Below are positions 39,901 to 50,807 of a stretch of DNA of 64,000 nucleotides, piece after piece. Made by a program: the position numbers and the translations under genes. The DNA comes from Gymnogyps californianus (lineage: Eukaryota > Chordata > Aves > Accipitriformes > Cathartidae): the NCBI RefSeq assembly GCF_018139145.2, contig NC_059473.1:62664707-62728706 (forward strand), in the 5' to 3' direction. The first letter of the stretch is position 1. Each line of letters begins with the position of its first letter. Under the pieces are notes generated by a model. That model saw only the letters and a program-made list of their open reading frames with translations. It was not told where the DNA came from and ran no database searches.

Positions 39901-41394
39901 GATCTGTAAATCCAAGAGTTTACTTACTCTTTTTAAAAAGCCTTTATGTGACCTGTTGGAAAGTAGGTGGGCTGTATTTAGCCATAATTCCTAAGAAGCT
40001 AGTGCTAACTGGCTTATCTTGCATAAATATGATTTTCAAGTAAATGTGACACTTCAGATTAAAAATTTTGTACTGAACCATTCCAGGTTAATGTGATGAT
40101 ATTTGATATAAAGTATTGTTGTAGTTCTTTTAACATACTTCTCTTTGCTGAGGTATAACCTTTCCTTAAGCTGCTGACAGAAGTGTGTGACAAGGTTACT
40201 TTTTTCGTTGGTTGTACACTTAAAAATAATAAAAATACCTTATCTTAATCACACAGCAATGATTATGAGAAACTATGTCTACACTGGCAAGTAGCATGAC
40301 AGAAGAGAGAGGGACCTGTAGCATGGCGTAGTCGTGAGGTCCTTGCGCCTGCGATGCAAACCAGTGGCATGGGATGTGGAGGTGGCCAGGGTCGTGCCAA
40401 AAGGAGCACCCCTGAGTTGAACTAACATGCAGCTGAAATGTGTGCTGATATGCAGGAAGATCCTTTCAGGCTGCAAAGTGAAAAACACGACCATTGAATT
40501 TCTTATTTTTATGACAATTACGTCTGCCATTCTTGCTTTTAATATTGTTGCATTATATTGTAATGTATTTGTATCTAATGTATTAGCTGGTGTTCTGTGG
40601 TCTGAAAAAGAGTGAATGAATGCCTCTGCCCGGCAGCAGCTGACTGATGTTCTTTGATGTTGAATGTTGTGCCCTACAGAGTGGAAGGTCTTGACCTTGC
40701 GGGGGTGGGTATTACCTAGCAGTTTACTGTCTAAAATGGGTGAGCAACAGATCAGCTCATCTTTTGACATCTCAAGAGTTTTTTTTACTACACGCTGAAG
40801 CTGCGCTCTGTTAGTAAAACTGAGTTTCACTTTTTTTCTTTCCTACATGGAGCTTAAAAGCAGTTCTTTATAGGGCGCTCATCGAAGCACTCTGACCATG
40901 TAAAAACAAAATGGTTTTAGAAGTACCCACTAAAAATAATGAACTCTCTCAATACGGATTTGAATTCTTTTAATCATTTTTGTGGTTTTAATCTTGAAAG
41001 CCCTCCTGGCTCTCCATGACGCACCTGGCCGAAGCAGGCCTTCCCGGGAACGTGCCTGTCCAGGAGGTGGCACTGCGTTTTCGACAGCGGTGATGGTGTA
41101 CATGAACAGAAGGCAGCCTCAGCAGAGCATCTCCTCCAGAAGGAGGAGGGCTAGGATGCTGTAGCCTTCTGACTGAAGGCTGCTTTTCAACGGTGGCTTT
41201 TCTCAAGTAGTGTAGGTTGCTTTGGTTTTTGTATTGAAAATCCCACTGTGTGTGGACTCTTCCAGTGAGCTGCTTGGGTGGCAGGGAGGTCGCTGCTGCT
41301 CTGTATCGGAAGGTGCTTCCCTCTTCAGGCTTTTAAATCCATTAAAGGAATTGTGAGAGAAAATAGGAGTGGGGAGACGACGACTTTCTCTTCT

Positions 41395-41408
41395 GTTACC
41401 ATGGTAAT
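41395..41408. promoter_or_regulatory. RFX-type X-box palindrome
   Basis: GTTACCATGGTAAT matches the RFX X-box palindrome GTTNCCATGGNAAC at 13 of 14 positions. Strong X-boxes bind RFX factors, including those for ciliary and neural genes. Function in this intron is unknown. Confidence 0.45.
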
Positions 41409-43220
41409 GAGTTTAATGAGTAGACCTGAAACGGGTAATCCTACCCAAGTCTGAATTGCCATTTAATGAGAGTTGTAAAATAAGCTGGTAGAGATGTGAC
41501 TGCTTTGCTCACAGAGTGCGTGGGTGTACCAGCATTACCGGCGCTGCCATCCATTGTGGCTCCAGACTGGAAGCTACTTTCTCCCCCAGCTTTTGGCAGC
41601 ATCATCTTTTGCTCCGTGTTTTCAGAAGCATGAGCAGATGCGTGGGACCCAACCCCTGGAGTAAGGCAGCAAGCATAGCTTCTGTTTCAGCCACCAGCAG
41701 TAATATCTAATTGCTTCCGTCTCGCTAACGGCTCTGTCTTCTGTCCCAAATCTGTGTCACCCCCTTCCCGAAGGTGGTCTGGTTCACAGAATGCACCAAC
41801 CAAAGTACTTTATCTTCCTTTTTGCATGGCGACAGAGCTAAAACAGAAAGGCATAGAAAGGCTTTTCTGAGTTACCTGCTGCTTATACAGCTGGCTTTAT
41901 TTGCTTTCTCATTTAAATATTGCAAAGCAGTGATCAAGAGTTAATATCAAACATAGGACATTGCTTGTTGCTCTTAAGGCTTCCTAATTGAAAGTAAAGA
42001 TGAATAATTAGAACACAGAAGTGTATTTTTAAGTGCCCAGGGACTGCCAATAATGTAATGCGAAGTGTGTTTTTCTCCTCTAGCGTCTTACATGTGCTGT
42101 ATATCAAAAAACTTACTGCGTTAAAAATAATTACAGAGGGCTATTACATAACAGCAAAGGAAAAATTAAATTAAGATATAAAGGAGACGGTAATGGGTAT
42201 GTTGAGAGTTGATACAGTGGGGAGATACGGGGAGGCTGTTCCGGATAGTAAGAAAAGACTCTCCCCCACTGTCAGCATGAGAGATTTGTATATGAAGAGA
42301 CAGAAAAAGGCTGTTGATGGAAACAAAGATACCAAAAGTATGTGCAGCAATCTCTGCGTGGTTTTAATGAGAAAGGTGTTAATTCTGAGCTTACAGTGAA
42401 TATGAAACCAGAGGAGCTATTTTGCTAGTAGGGCTATAATTGCTGGAGAGTGACAGAAAGCAAGAAACTTTTTTCAGGAGGGTTTGTAAAGATTTTTTTG
42501 CTTTCCACCAAGGCATTGATTCCTCACAATCCTTTTAGTTTGTTTTTGTTTTCATTTTTATTTTTGTTGTTGTTGTTTTCTGTTGTGTTTTATGGGTGCC
42601 TGCTGTATTGAATGGTTTGCAGATTCGGTGTCCCTGCAGAGGGCTGAAGTTTGCCTAAGGATGACACTTTGAATCTAGGACTGGCTATTCGGGTACCAGG
42701 AATTAAATTAGCCAAATGCCCCAGCATTCAGGGGTTTGCATCCAGTTTGTTAGGCACACAATTGCCAGCAACACTTGCTGTAGCTTTTCACAAAGCATAT
42801 TTGATTGCTAGGACTGCTTTTAGCTGTCATGCCAGTCAAGCTCTTTAAGCCGCACATGACTTATTACTTATGTCCTTTAAAAAAAAAGTTAAAAGCTTGA
42901 TAGATGCTATGTGATCACAAGCATATGATAAAAATACATCCATGAACGTAGTAGGGGATAGAGCTAATGCTGGAGAATGTGAAGATGGCCACGTGGAGAG
43001 CGCTTTTTGGAGCATCATGAAGCTTTGTGTGCATTCTGGCAGTGGTGCCTGCCGCCCCCCCGAGCCCCTTTCATCTCCCCTGCGCCCTGATGTCTGTCGG
43101 TATTGTACGAGCTCATCAAATGTTGGGCTTGCTTTAAACACTGTAAAGCTGATATCTCCTGCTTGCTTCTTGTTTCAGAGATTCATATTCAGTTAAAAAG
43201 CAAATTACAATGCCTTGAGG

Positions 43221-43237
43221 TTTTTTTTTTTTTTTTT
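43221..43237 (+). repeat. Poly-T run
   Basis: Seventeen consecutive T. A comparable poly-A run of sixteen is at 48852-48867, about 0.8 kb after the 47.8-kb exon. Confidence 0.9.
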
Positions 43238-43349
43238 GCCTTCGTTTTGAAATTCTTTAGCTTTTGTGTGCTGTATGTGTATTTAAGGAACATGAGTTAA
43301 ATCTTCAGACACACTGAATTAATGCATAGGAAAGAGGAAAGGTACATGC

Positions 43350-43560
43350 ACGGGCCAGGAGAGCAGGACATCCTGTGTCCGATCTGGCCATTGCCAGCTC
43401 CCGAGGATGCTGGGGTGCTCCGCCGCGATGGGCAAGTCCTTGTTCTTGTTGTGTCGCAAGTTGTTCGTCTGTAAAGGGAGGATACTTTCTCTCCAAGAGT
43501 ACTATTTTAAGGCTTAGTTAATGCTATATCGCTCTGATGAAATAAGTTTAATGTATAAAT
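43350..43560 (+). mobile_element. MIR/CORE-SINE-like fossil
   Basis: GGGCCAGGAGAGC, GATGGGCAAGTCC, GTCTGTAAAGGGAGGATACT and AGGCTTAGTTAATGC follow in MIR order with typical spacing. It is diverged and inactive. Confidence 0.55.
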
Positions 43561-43589
43561 TTTTTTTCTTGTTTGTTTTAAAAATAACT

Positions 43590-43890
43590 GTTTAAGTACA
43601 ATTTAAAACCTCCAGCTAATCAGCCAAAAAGCCCAGAATATATCAACCCATCACTGCTTAAAATAGAATTGCTGTCTAATTAGGGCAGAGTTTATCCCTG
43701 TGGATTTCTACAAGCTCTCTTCAGTTTGCAATGTGGCTGTTGGGCTTGCATCAGAAATTACTTCATTTGATGGTTTTGTTGTGCATGGTGTTCATAAAAG
43801 TGCTGTTATTGTTGTTTCCTTCTATCCAGAGGATCTACAAATTGTACATAAAGACTGATGATACAATTTCTTATGTAGCATATTTATAAA
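43590..43890. promoter_or_regulatory. Enhancer-like block next to a SINE fossil
   Basis: This non-repetitive, AT-rich stretch contains CTAATCAGCC, TCTAATTAGGG and CATTTGATGG. It directly follows the MIR-like fossil at 43350-43560. No exon structure is seen. It is a candidate conserved element. Confidence 0.25.
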
Positions 43891-46844
43891 GATTATCTTA
43901 ATACCAGAGTAGGATTGACATGACCATACTTTGTGATTCCAAATCCCCTGAGTTCCCATTAGGTATATCCTATATGCTTTTTAAACTCCTACGTGTAATA
44001 AATCATCAGTATCATTGCTGTTCTCAGAGCTCAGGAGCATATATGCCTGTCTAATAAAAGGGCTAATGTTTTCTTCAGTTGTTTTTTTTTTAATTTTGTT
44101 TCTTGTAATCCCCGAGTTACAGTTTTGGGAGTCTGTCAAACTCTTAACAGTCTTTTTTCTTTAGACCAAACGTTGTTTCCAGTATAATGTAATCAATTTT
44201 CTCCCTAATTATTCAAGCTCTCCCTAATAGAGCCTGACTGTAAAGAGGTGTTTTAGCAAAAATGAAATATGCTGATAAAGATGAATATGCATGTTTAACA
44301 GTCTGCTCAGAACATTCATACTTGCATTACTAGTAATTGAATTTTTAAAAGGTGTGAAAAAGAATAATAAAGGAAATGTTATTTTGGGGAAATCTTTATA
44401 TAAATGATAACCCAAGGCTGAGAAAAATGAACAGCTTCACTTTTGTGTATTTGAAAAAATAAAACAGCACTATAGCTGCAGTAGAATAAGTGAAGTTTAA
44501 TCAGAAGTTTTGTGGTAAAATTTTGGGTGAAATTTTGACTTTCTCAAACTTAGACAGAGTATTGCTCCATATAGACACAGTATAAAATAATAGTTTCTTT
44601 TTATAGGAATTTTTGGGGGAGACTAGAAGAAGAAGAGGCAATGTACACAATGTCTTTCTCACATGAGATGGTACTTCCTCTTCCTAACTCTCTATGGTTT
44701 TGCATTTGCTAATAGCTGAGACCGTAACTGTCACCAAATCTGTTATCGTATATGTTACCAAGGTCTTCCAGGCTTCAGGGAAGAACAGATTTATTCTTCA
44801 AGTGAAAAATTTGTGGGGACATTAATGCCTACCATATGGTAAATATACTTGTTAAACTGGATTTCAGCCTTGACCCCATTATTGTGCATCAGCCTTACTT
44901 CGTGAGCACACATTGCAAACATGGCTAATTGAGTATGTCTGTGGTCTAGAGAAGTGCATAGTAAATGTCATGGGGACTCCAGGCCAATATGTTGTCCTGT
45001 GTCATCTTGTTAAGTGTTTGGGAACATCTGAGTCTGCTGAACACTGAATTTTGTCTGTGTCCCCTGTCTTCTTGCTCCTGTGTTTGCACTGCATGTTGCC
45101 TAATAATACTGGTTTGATGTATAGATCTACACTTAACTTTTATGTCAAGTAACGTGATTGCATAGAGATACAAAGACTGCATGCAAACATCAGCTGATAT
45201 CCTTTTGAAATATAATTTGATAACATGATTTTGAGTCATTAAAATAAAAAGCATAACAGAAATCCAACTGTATTCTTGTCTAATAAAAGATACCGCTCCT
45301 GTCTGCAGGAGAAATAAATACAAGCCCCAGTGCACTCAATAGCCTGTTGGTGCTCGGAAATTTTGTGCATCACATCTATAAAAGTGACTCTTCCCAAGAC
45401 CCTGATAGTCACAGGGAATCGAAAGGGTGAGGCAGCAGGCACAGCGGCTAGACAAGTGGGTTACAGAGATACTGTCCCATTAGGGAGGCGTTAACGGGGC
45501 CTCCTTATGAACTGGTTCACTAACAGCACTCAGAGCTTCATCCCACCCAGGAGGACTGTCTAGACATTCATTTATTCTGGCGGATGCAAGAATATCAGTG
45601 TGGTTGATGAGTGAGTTGAACTCGGCTAGTGTTAATCACAGTTTGTCTTTCTCATAGTCTGATGAGTAAATGTACTTGGCTTTGTAAATTTGTATTTGCC
45701 TCAAACGCCTGGTTGACAGCGTTCAGTTTATGCCGGTGAGTTTCTGCTGTATGTATAGACGAGCCAGCGGTGCCGACAGCTGTCGCCCATGCTATTGGCA
45801 CGTTTTCCCCATTCCATCCATATTTTTGCAGATACTTGAAATTGTTGCCAAAAAATGTAAAATTGCAGGCAGGACTTGTTTCATCCCTGTTTATTAAAGT
45901 TACCCGGCACGTTTCATTATAAGACCTGTTTTCATCTGTTTGCAGGTTTGCTGAGATTCGACCGTGTGTGGTGTGTATAAAACACTATATAGTGAAAATT
46001 ATTTGCTCAGGTTGCTGTGCAAAGTAACAGAATGTAAACAAAAAAACCAAATACCAAACAAGCCAGCTTCTTGCTAACTTTCTACACTTTGCCAGCACTG
46101 TTGAGTCAGCGTTGCAGACAGTTTATGCTGGGAGGTGCTCTGTGCTGTGTTTTGCATGTTTGAATGCTGATGCCACACTGGTGCAGTGCCTGCGGGCAGC
46201 TGGTGTATACACCCTGCTCCCGGGCTGTGGCTGCCAATGCAGGCAGCAGCAGCGCCAAGGCAGCAGGAGATGCATGTGTGCATCAGGGAAAAGAGGAGAT
46301 GTGCATCTGATCTAATTTTTTTGTTGTTGTTGTTAAACTGATTTTTTTTCTGTCCAGAAGTTTATTTTAGATATCAACCAAACAGCAGATAAAGCCTTTT
46401 CTAAAATGTGTAAATACTTACTTGACACTGTTGTGCTCCTATATATAGAGCAGCCACCTTCATGAACGGTATGGGCTGCGAACAAAGCACTTATAAAGAA
46501 GAGTTAAGGACACAGACTAAGAATTGGTCTTTTTTGTACTTTACTGAGGGTTTTGATATCTTCCCATTTTTAAAAACAAATATTATCCCATGTGATCTTT
46601 TGAACAATATAAATAAAAAGCAAACTTTTAAAAGTTGCTGAAGACAGCAGTTTATGCAGGGTGCATGTCTCTTGATGGACTGTTTTTCTTGCTGTCCTAA
46701 TCTGACTGTGCTGTTGCAGCCAATTCAAAAGCCCAGGAAGGGCACGCTTCCTGGATCCCAGAGAAAAACAGTATAGGGGATGCGAAATTAGGGTTGATGC
46801 GGTTACCAGCATGGAAACTTGCTTAATAGTGCAGTATTTGGGAG

Positions 46845-47055
46845 AAGTGCCATGGACTAATGGCTTGCAGATGAGGCTAAGAACTGAGAATACCTCAACT
46901 CTAATCCTGGCTTTTCCACTCTGTGGGCAGGTTACTAAATCCCTTCTAGACTATGTCTTCATCTTTAAATAGGAATAATACCTACCCTCTAGAGGCATTG
47001 TGAGGATTTATGTATTTATGCAGTACTAACAGAGTGCAAACTGATAACTGCTTGT
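46845..47055 (+). mobile_element. MIR/CORE-SINE fossil
   Basis: The order of motifs follows MIR: a degraded leader, AATCCTGGCTTTTCCACT, GGGCAGGTTACTAAATCCCT, CATCTTTAAATAGGAATAAT, ACCTACCCTCTAGAGGCATT and GTGAGGATTTATG. It is heavily diverged and non-functional. Identified from the known MIR consensus in memory. Confidence 0.8.
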
Positions 47056-47700
47056 GCTTTGTATTCAGCATCAGTCCAGTTGTAGTCTAACCTGGAAGAT
47101 ACCTTCTTCTTTTGGTGACAATCATTATGATTCTGACTTTGAAAGGGAGTTTCTTTACTAAAATCCAAATACTGAAATCGTGACACTTCGCTCTTTTTTC
47201 TTTAGTCTGTAGATTTTTCCTGCTTTTGCATTCTAGAAGAAGGTAAATGTTCTTGTTCTTGGCAGATGCCTGCCAAGTTACAGTTCTCTAGCTGTCAGTG
47301 TCACAGTGATTACAGTAAGTTAGCTTTAAATAAGCTTCTCGGATATGGCCATCTGCGTATGGCCATAGTACCTGTTGTTCAGGGGGTGGTGAATAATCGG
47401 GGATAAGGCTGAAGAGAAGCAGCAGGCTGGAGCGGAAGCAGGAAGGGAGAAGTCTGAAATCTATGGCAGGTGACTGGGTTTCCCCGCTCTCTGCAGCCCA
47501 TGTTTTCCTGCTCGTGGCTGTGAGACGGGGGCTGGCAGTAGGGCAGGGGCAGGGCATCCAGCAGCTGGAGTGAGCTGCTTAACCAGGTGGTTGATTCTTC
47601 TTGTTTTCCTTCTTTTTTTTTAAGGGCTGACAGATTCCTATTCAAAACAGTTCCCAGCATAACCGAATAGCTTAGCCTGCCTAAGTGCAGAGGAGGAGAA

Positions 47701-47820
47701 AATCTTTTCCTTCGCAGCCTTTTGAATGCATCCGTTCAAGGGTTATGAGCAGGCCACTCCCTTCTGCTCCAAACTAGCCATTGGGGACAGCAGGGACATC
47801 CTTGAGAGCAGCATCTCACA
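47701..47820 (+). other. Leader of the 47.8-kb start exon, with a possible acceptor
   Basis: The 120 bases before the ATG carry a TTTTCCTTCGCAG acceptor-like motif ending at 47717, and an in-frame TGA at 47803. No TATA box or CpG island is evident, so this may be either an internal promoter or an upstream-spliced 5' untranslated segment. Confidence 0.3.
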
Positions 47821-48019
47821 ATGATCGCCTATGTGCACTGCCTGCCCGCGGACCCGATGGTCGGGTGCCTCGGCAGGAGCAAGTGGCAGCCCAGCTGCAA
47901 CGATGAGGAGGAGGAACTTATCCCGCTGCATTCCAGCAAAATGGGAAACACTCACACCAAGCTGCCCGGGCGCCTCAAGAAAAAGTTACTGAGCAAAGAT
48001 GACAACTCCTTCTGGCCAA
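47821..48019 (+). CDS. NHSL1: Candidate alternative first coding exon of NHSL1 with myristoylation-type internal start
   Basis: The frame opens at ATG 47821 after an in-frame TGA at 47803-47805. It encodes 66 residues up to DNSFWP, then breaks after one base at the donor GTAAGA at 48020. Residues 1-40 (MIAYVHCLPADP..., with an acidic DEEEE stretch near residue 30) precede a second ATG at 47941, which has A at -3 and G at +4. From that ATG the protein reads MGNTHTKLPGRLKKKLLSK. Gly2, Thr6 and Lys7 fit the N-myristoyltransferase consensus, and the following RLKKKLLSK is a basic membrane-binding patch. The donor phase equals that of the two upstream candidate start exons, so splicing to the common NHSL1 exon is possible and would create a Thr codon if that exon starts CN. 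Gene assignment rests on phase, strand and location. I do not recall this peptide from a named isoform. Another gene inside the intron is the alternative. Confidence 0.65.
47941..48019 (+). other. Preferred internal start giving MGNTHTK N-terminus
   Basis: ATG 47941 lies in the near-ideal context CAAAATGG, whereas the upstream in-frame ATG 47821 has A at both -3 and +4. Initiation here exposes Gly2 after methionine removal and gives a 26-residue N-terminus with Thr6, Lys7, Arg11, Lys13-15 and Lys19. Leaky scanning could yield both forms, one acidic and extended, the other lipid-anchored. The motif is seen directly. Use of this start is inference. Confidence 0.5.
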
Positions 48020-50767
48020 GTAAGAAAGATCAGTTTCTTTTCATTAGTTGTTCTGGTCATTTAGCGTTGTGTTGTCGTTATTGAGGAAATAAATAAGTAA
48101 AACAGACTTAGAAACAAGGAAGATACCCTTATTTCTCGTATTCTTTTGGTGGATGAAGGCATTGGGAACAACTTCCTTCTGAAAAGAATGTATTTCCACT
48201 TCAGGAGAGCATATGTAAATATTGTATCCGGTGGGACTGCTAAGTTGATACAGGATGACACTGTCTTTGTGCATGTGATATGTCTATGTTTAGAGGTCTT
48301 GAGCACTTGCTTTCAGTTCAATAATGCTCCTTTTCAGCAAAGTGATTGTTTTAGATGAGTGGAGCTGTTGACGTGGCACTCTAATTGAAAACTATAGAAA
48401 CAATCAGTGGATGAAAAGGCCAGGAAAAGTAAGAAAAAGGTCTAACAGACTCAAAGATGCTTAATGCAGTTGATGAGTACTTATTTTTTAAAAAAATCTG
48501 CCTTTGAATAACCTCAGGTCTGAGGTTATTTTCACTCTGAACGTGAGAAGAAAGAATTCCTGAATTGTGATGACTCTCCTTTTTTAATCTGTATAGTTTC
48601 AAGTTTCACTGGTAAATACAGATGGGAAATAGGGAGAGAATAGGACAGACAATGGTAATGTTCAGCTGTTTTGGTTTTAGCCTTATTGCTTGCCTTCCCT
48701 TTTTTTCTGACCACCTAAGCAAAGGCACCCAGCTGTTAGTGGAATGGTTGCTCAGAAAGTGTATTTAAGGGTGATGGGGGAGAAATTTCACAAGACAAAG
48801 AAAGCTTTTCCTGCAAAAGCCAGCTGGCTAGCTATCTTGCACCAGGCCTTTAAAAAAAAAAAAAAAAGTACATGAATATATTTGCAACTGTATTGATTTT
48901 TCTTTTCCTCATTAGTCTCATGCTGATCATCTGACAATGGCTACTTATTACCACCAATTGAAAAATCATGGTCTAGCCACACGGTGCTAACACTGATTAG
49001 TGAAACCACCTGTATTTCTGTTTTCTGTATTACAGTATTCTCCATCTAGTGCTAAGCAAGCTTCGTTTGATGTCACCGCCTGTAGGAGCGTGATTTACCA
49101 CATGGGTGTTTCAGGCCTTTTTCAAGAGGAAACAATTTCTTAAAATATGGGGAAAGAAAAATCCAGCTCATCTACTAAATTTTTGTATTTTAGAGCACAG
49201 GGTCAATTCTGGTTCATTCAGAGGGGAAAATGAAAATGCTTCCTTTATGTAAAATTATATAGCCTCCGTACTGTAGGACCTGGGGAACCTCTGAAGAGGC
49301 TAGGTGCTAGGAAGCAGCTTCAGGGATGCTCTCGGGGAGGAGGACATGGCCCCTCTGTGCCCCAGCCAGCCTGGGGGGGATGATTTTGTCTCGCTTGCTG
49401 GGTGACAGGTTAGTTCGTTCCTACAAAGTCGTGACATTGACTTTCAGAGCTGCTTCTTGTAGTGCCCTTGGAGGTGTTGCGCTGGTATCTGAGCTCAGGG
49501 CATCGGGAGCAGCTGCTCCGTTTGAACCTGCTTCTCCGGAGTGTGGAAATGGGATTGAGGAGCATAAGTAGGGCACTGAGAAATCCCTGCTCCCTCCCTG
49601 CAGCTTGCCTCCTTTTTATCTTTGTGCTGTCTGTAGGCAAAGGTGTCAATCCCCTCCTTTCTAAAATGCACTTGAATTGAAATTATAAAACTTTTCAGAA
49701 GATGAGTAGAGACAGAGGAATGGGGAACGGAGCAGTACTTTAAAGAATAATTATGTGTTTAGTATTAGAAAGAGATAGTAAATACATGCTGATGATCTTA
49801 AATCTTCTTTGCATTTAAAAAGTTCAGAAACTGAAACACGGATTTTTTTGCTGGTTATTTTTGCATTTAAATAGCCAAAGTCACTTCAAGGCACTGTCCA
49901 GTTTCTTCTTGGATGAGAACTTAATGACCTCTGAATTGAAATTATGTAAATAGGTGTGCAAAGAAGAACCTGGGAAATTTTGCCCATCTGAATGGTGTGA
50001 TATAGTTCCTATATAGACAGTGGGAGTGTCTGCTCTCCCTGTCCAGGTGCATTCAGTTTTTATTGTTGCTTCAACATATTCCTAATGAAGAGAGAAGAAT
50101 TCTATTTAATTCTATTTAATATTTTAAAAATTGTGTGCATGTGTGTAATTTTATTGATTTATAATATAGCACTTATATAAGCAATTGAATTGTTTGACTT
50201 GTGATCTGCTAAAACTTTTTAATGCAATTTCTAGTCCCTAACAATAAACTTTTACGTGTTTCAGACCAAGTTTATTGTTGGTTCCTTTATGTTGAGTTTC
50301 ACTGAAGTCTGGTATGACCCCATGCATTTTATTTGTTCTTTTTGAATTACAAACCATTGAAGTTTCAATATTTAATGTTGGATCCTTGAAACGGTGAATG
50401 GCAAAAATCAGTTAACCTGCTTTCTGCCCTTGCTTTTCCCAGGAGAACCGCTTGTGCTTCAGTGGTGGTGTCCTACCGCGGTACAAGCATGTACATGTGG
50501 GACACCAGCTGTGCCCCGCTGGCTCCCTTTCCTTCTTACTCATTCCCAGTCTGTAGAAACAAAAGAATGGCAACGTAATTAAGACATCAGTTAAAAGCGT
50601 TATTTGTGGGACAGGTACTATTTCTCTTTGAGATAGGGAGGCTGTGTTGCTTTTAAACTCTGTTAATGTTTATTTTAAGGAACAAAAGTGTTTAAGAGTG
50701 GAAGTGCTTTCTGGGACCAGGTCAAGTGATAACTGCAGAGCACAGCAGGGGATTATTGGCTGAGCTT

Positions 50768-50807
50768 TATCTCTGTTGATAAAGGCATCCCTTTGGGGTC
50801 CTTATCG
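50768..50807. promoter_or_regulatory. GATA-motif cluster
   Basis: TTATCT, TTGATAAAG and CTTATCG lie within 40 bases, the first two facing each other. This is a candidate intronic regulatory element. Confidence 0.3.

Larger units (their letters stand above)
30661..47700 (+). other. NHSL1 intron between second and third start exons
   Basis: About 17 kb with no supportable exon. Contents are a CTCF-like site at 31106, a GATA palindrome at 32164, a 21-bp tandem repeat at 33885, an old LINE-like tail at 36.7 kb, an X-box palindrome at 41395, SINE fossils at 43.4 and 46.9 kb and an enhancer-like AT-rich block at 43590-43890. Minus-strand open frames at 34713-35276 and 40279-40830 are longer than their neighbours but unrecognised. 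Confidence 0.65.
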
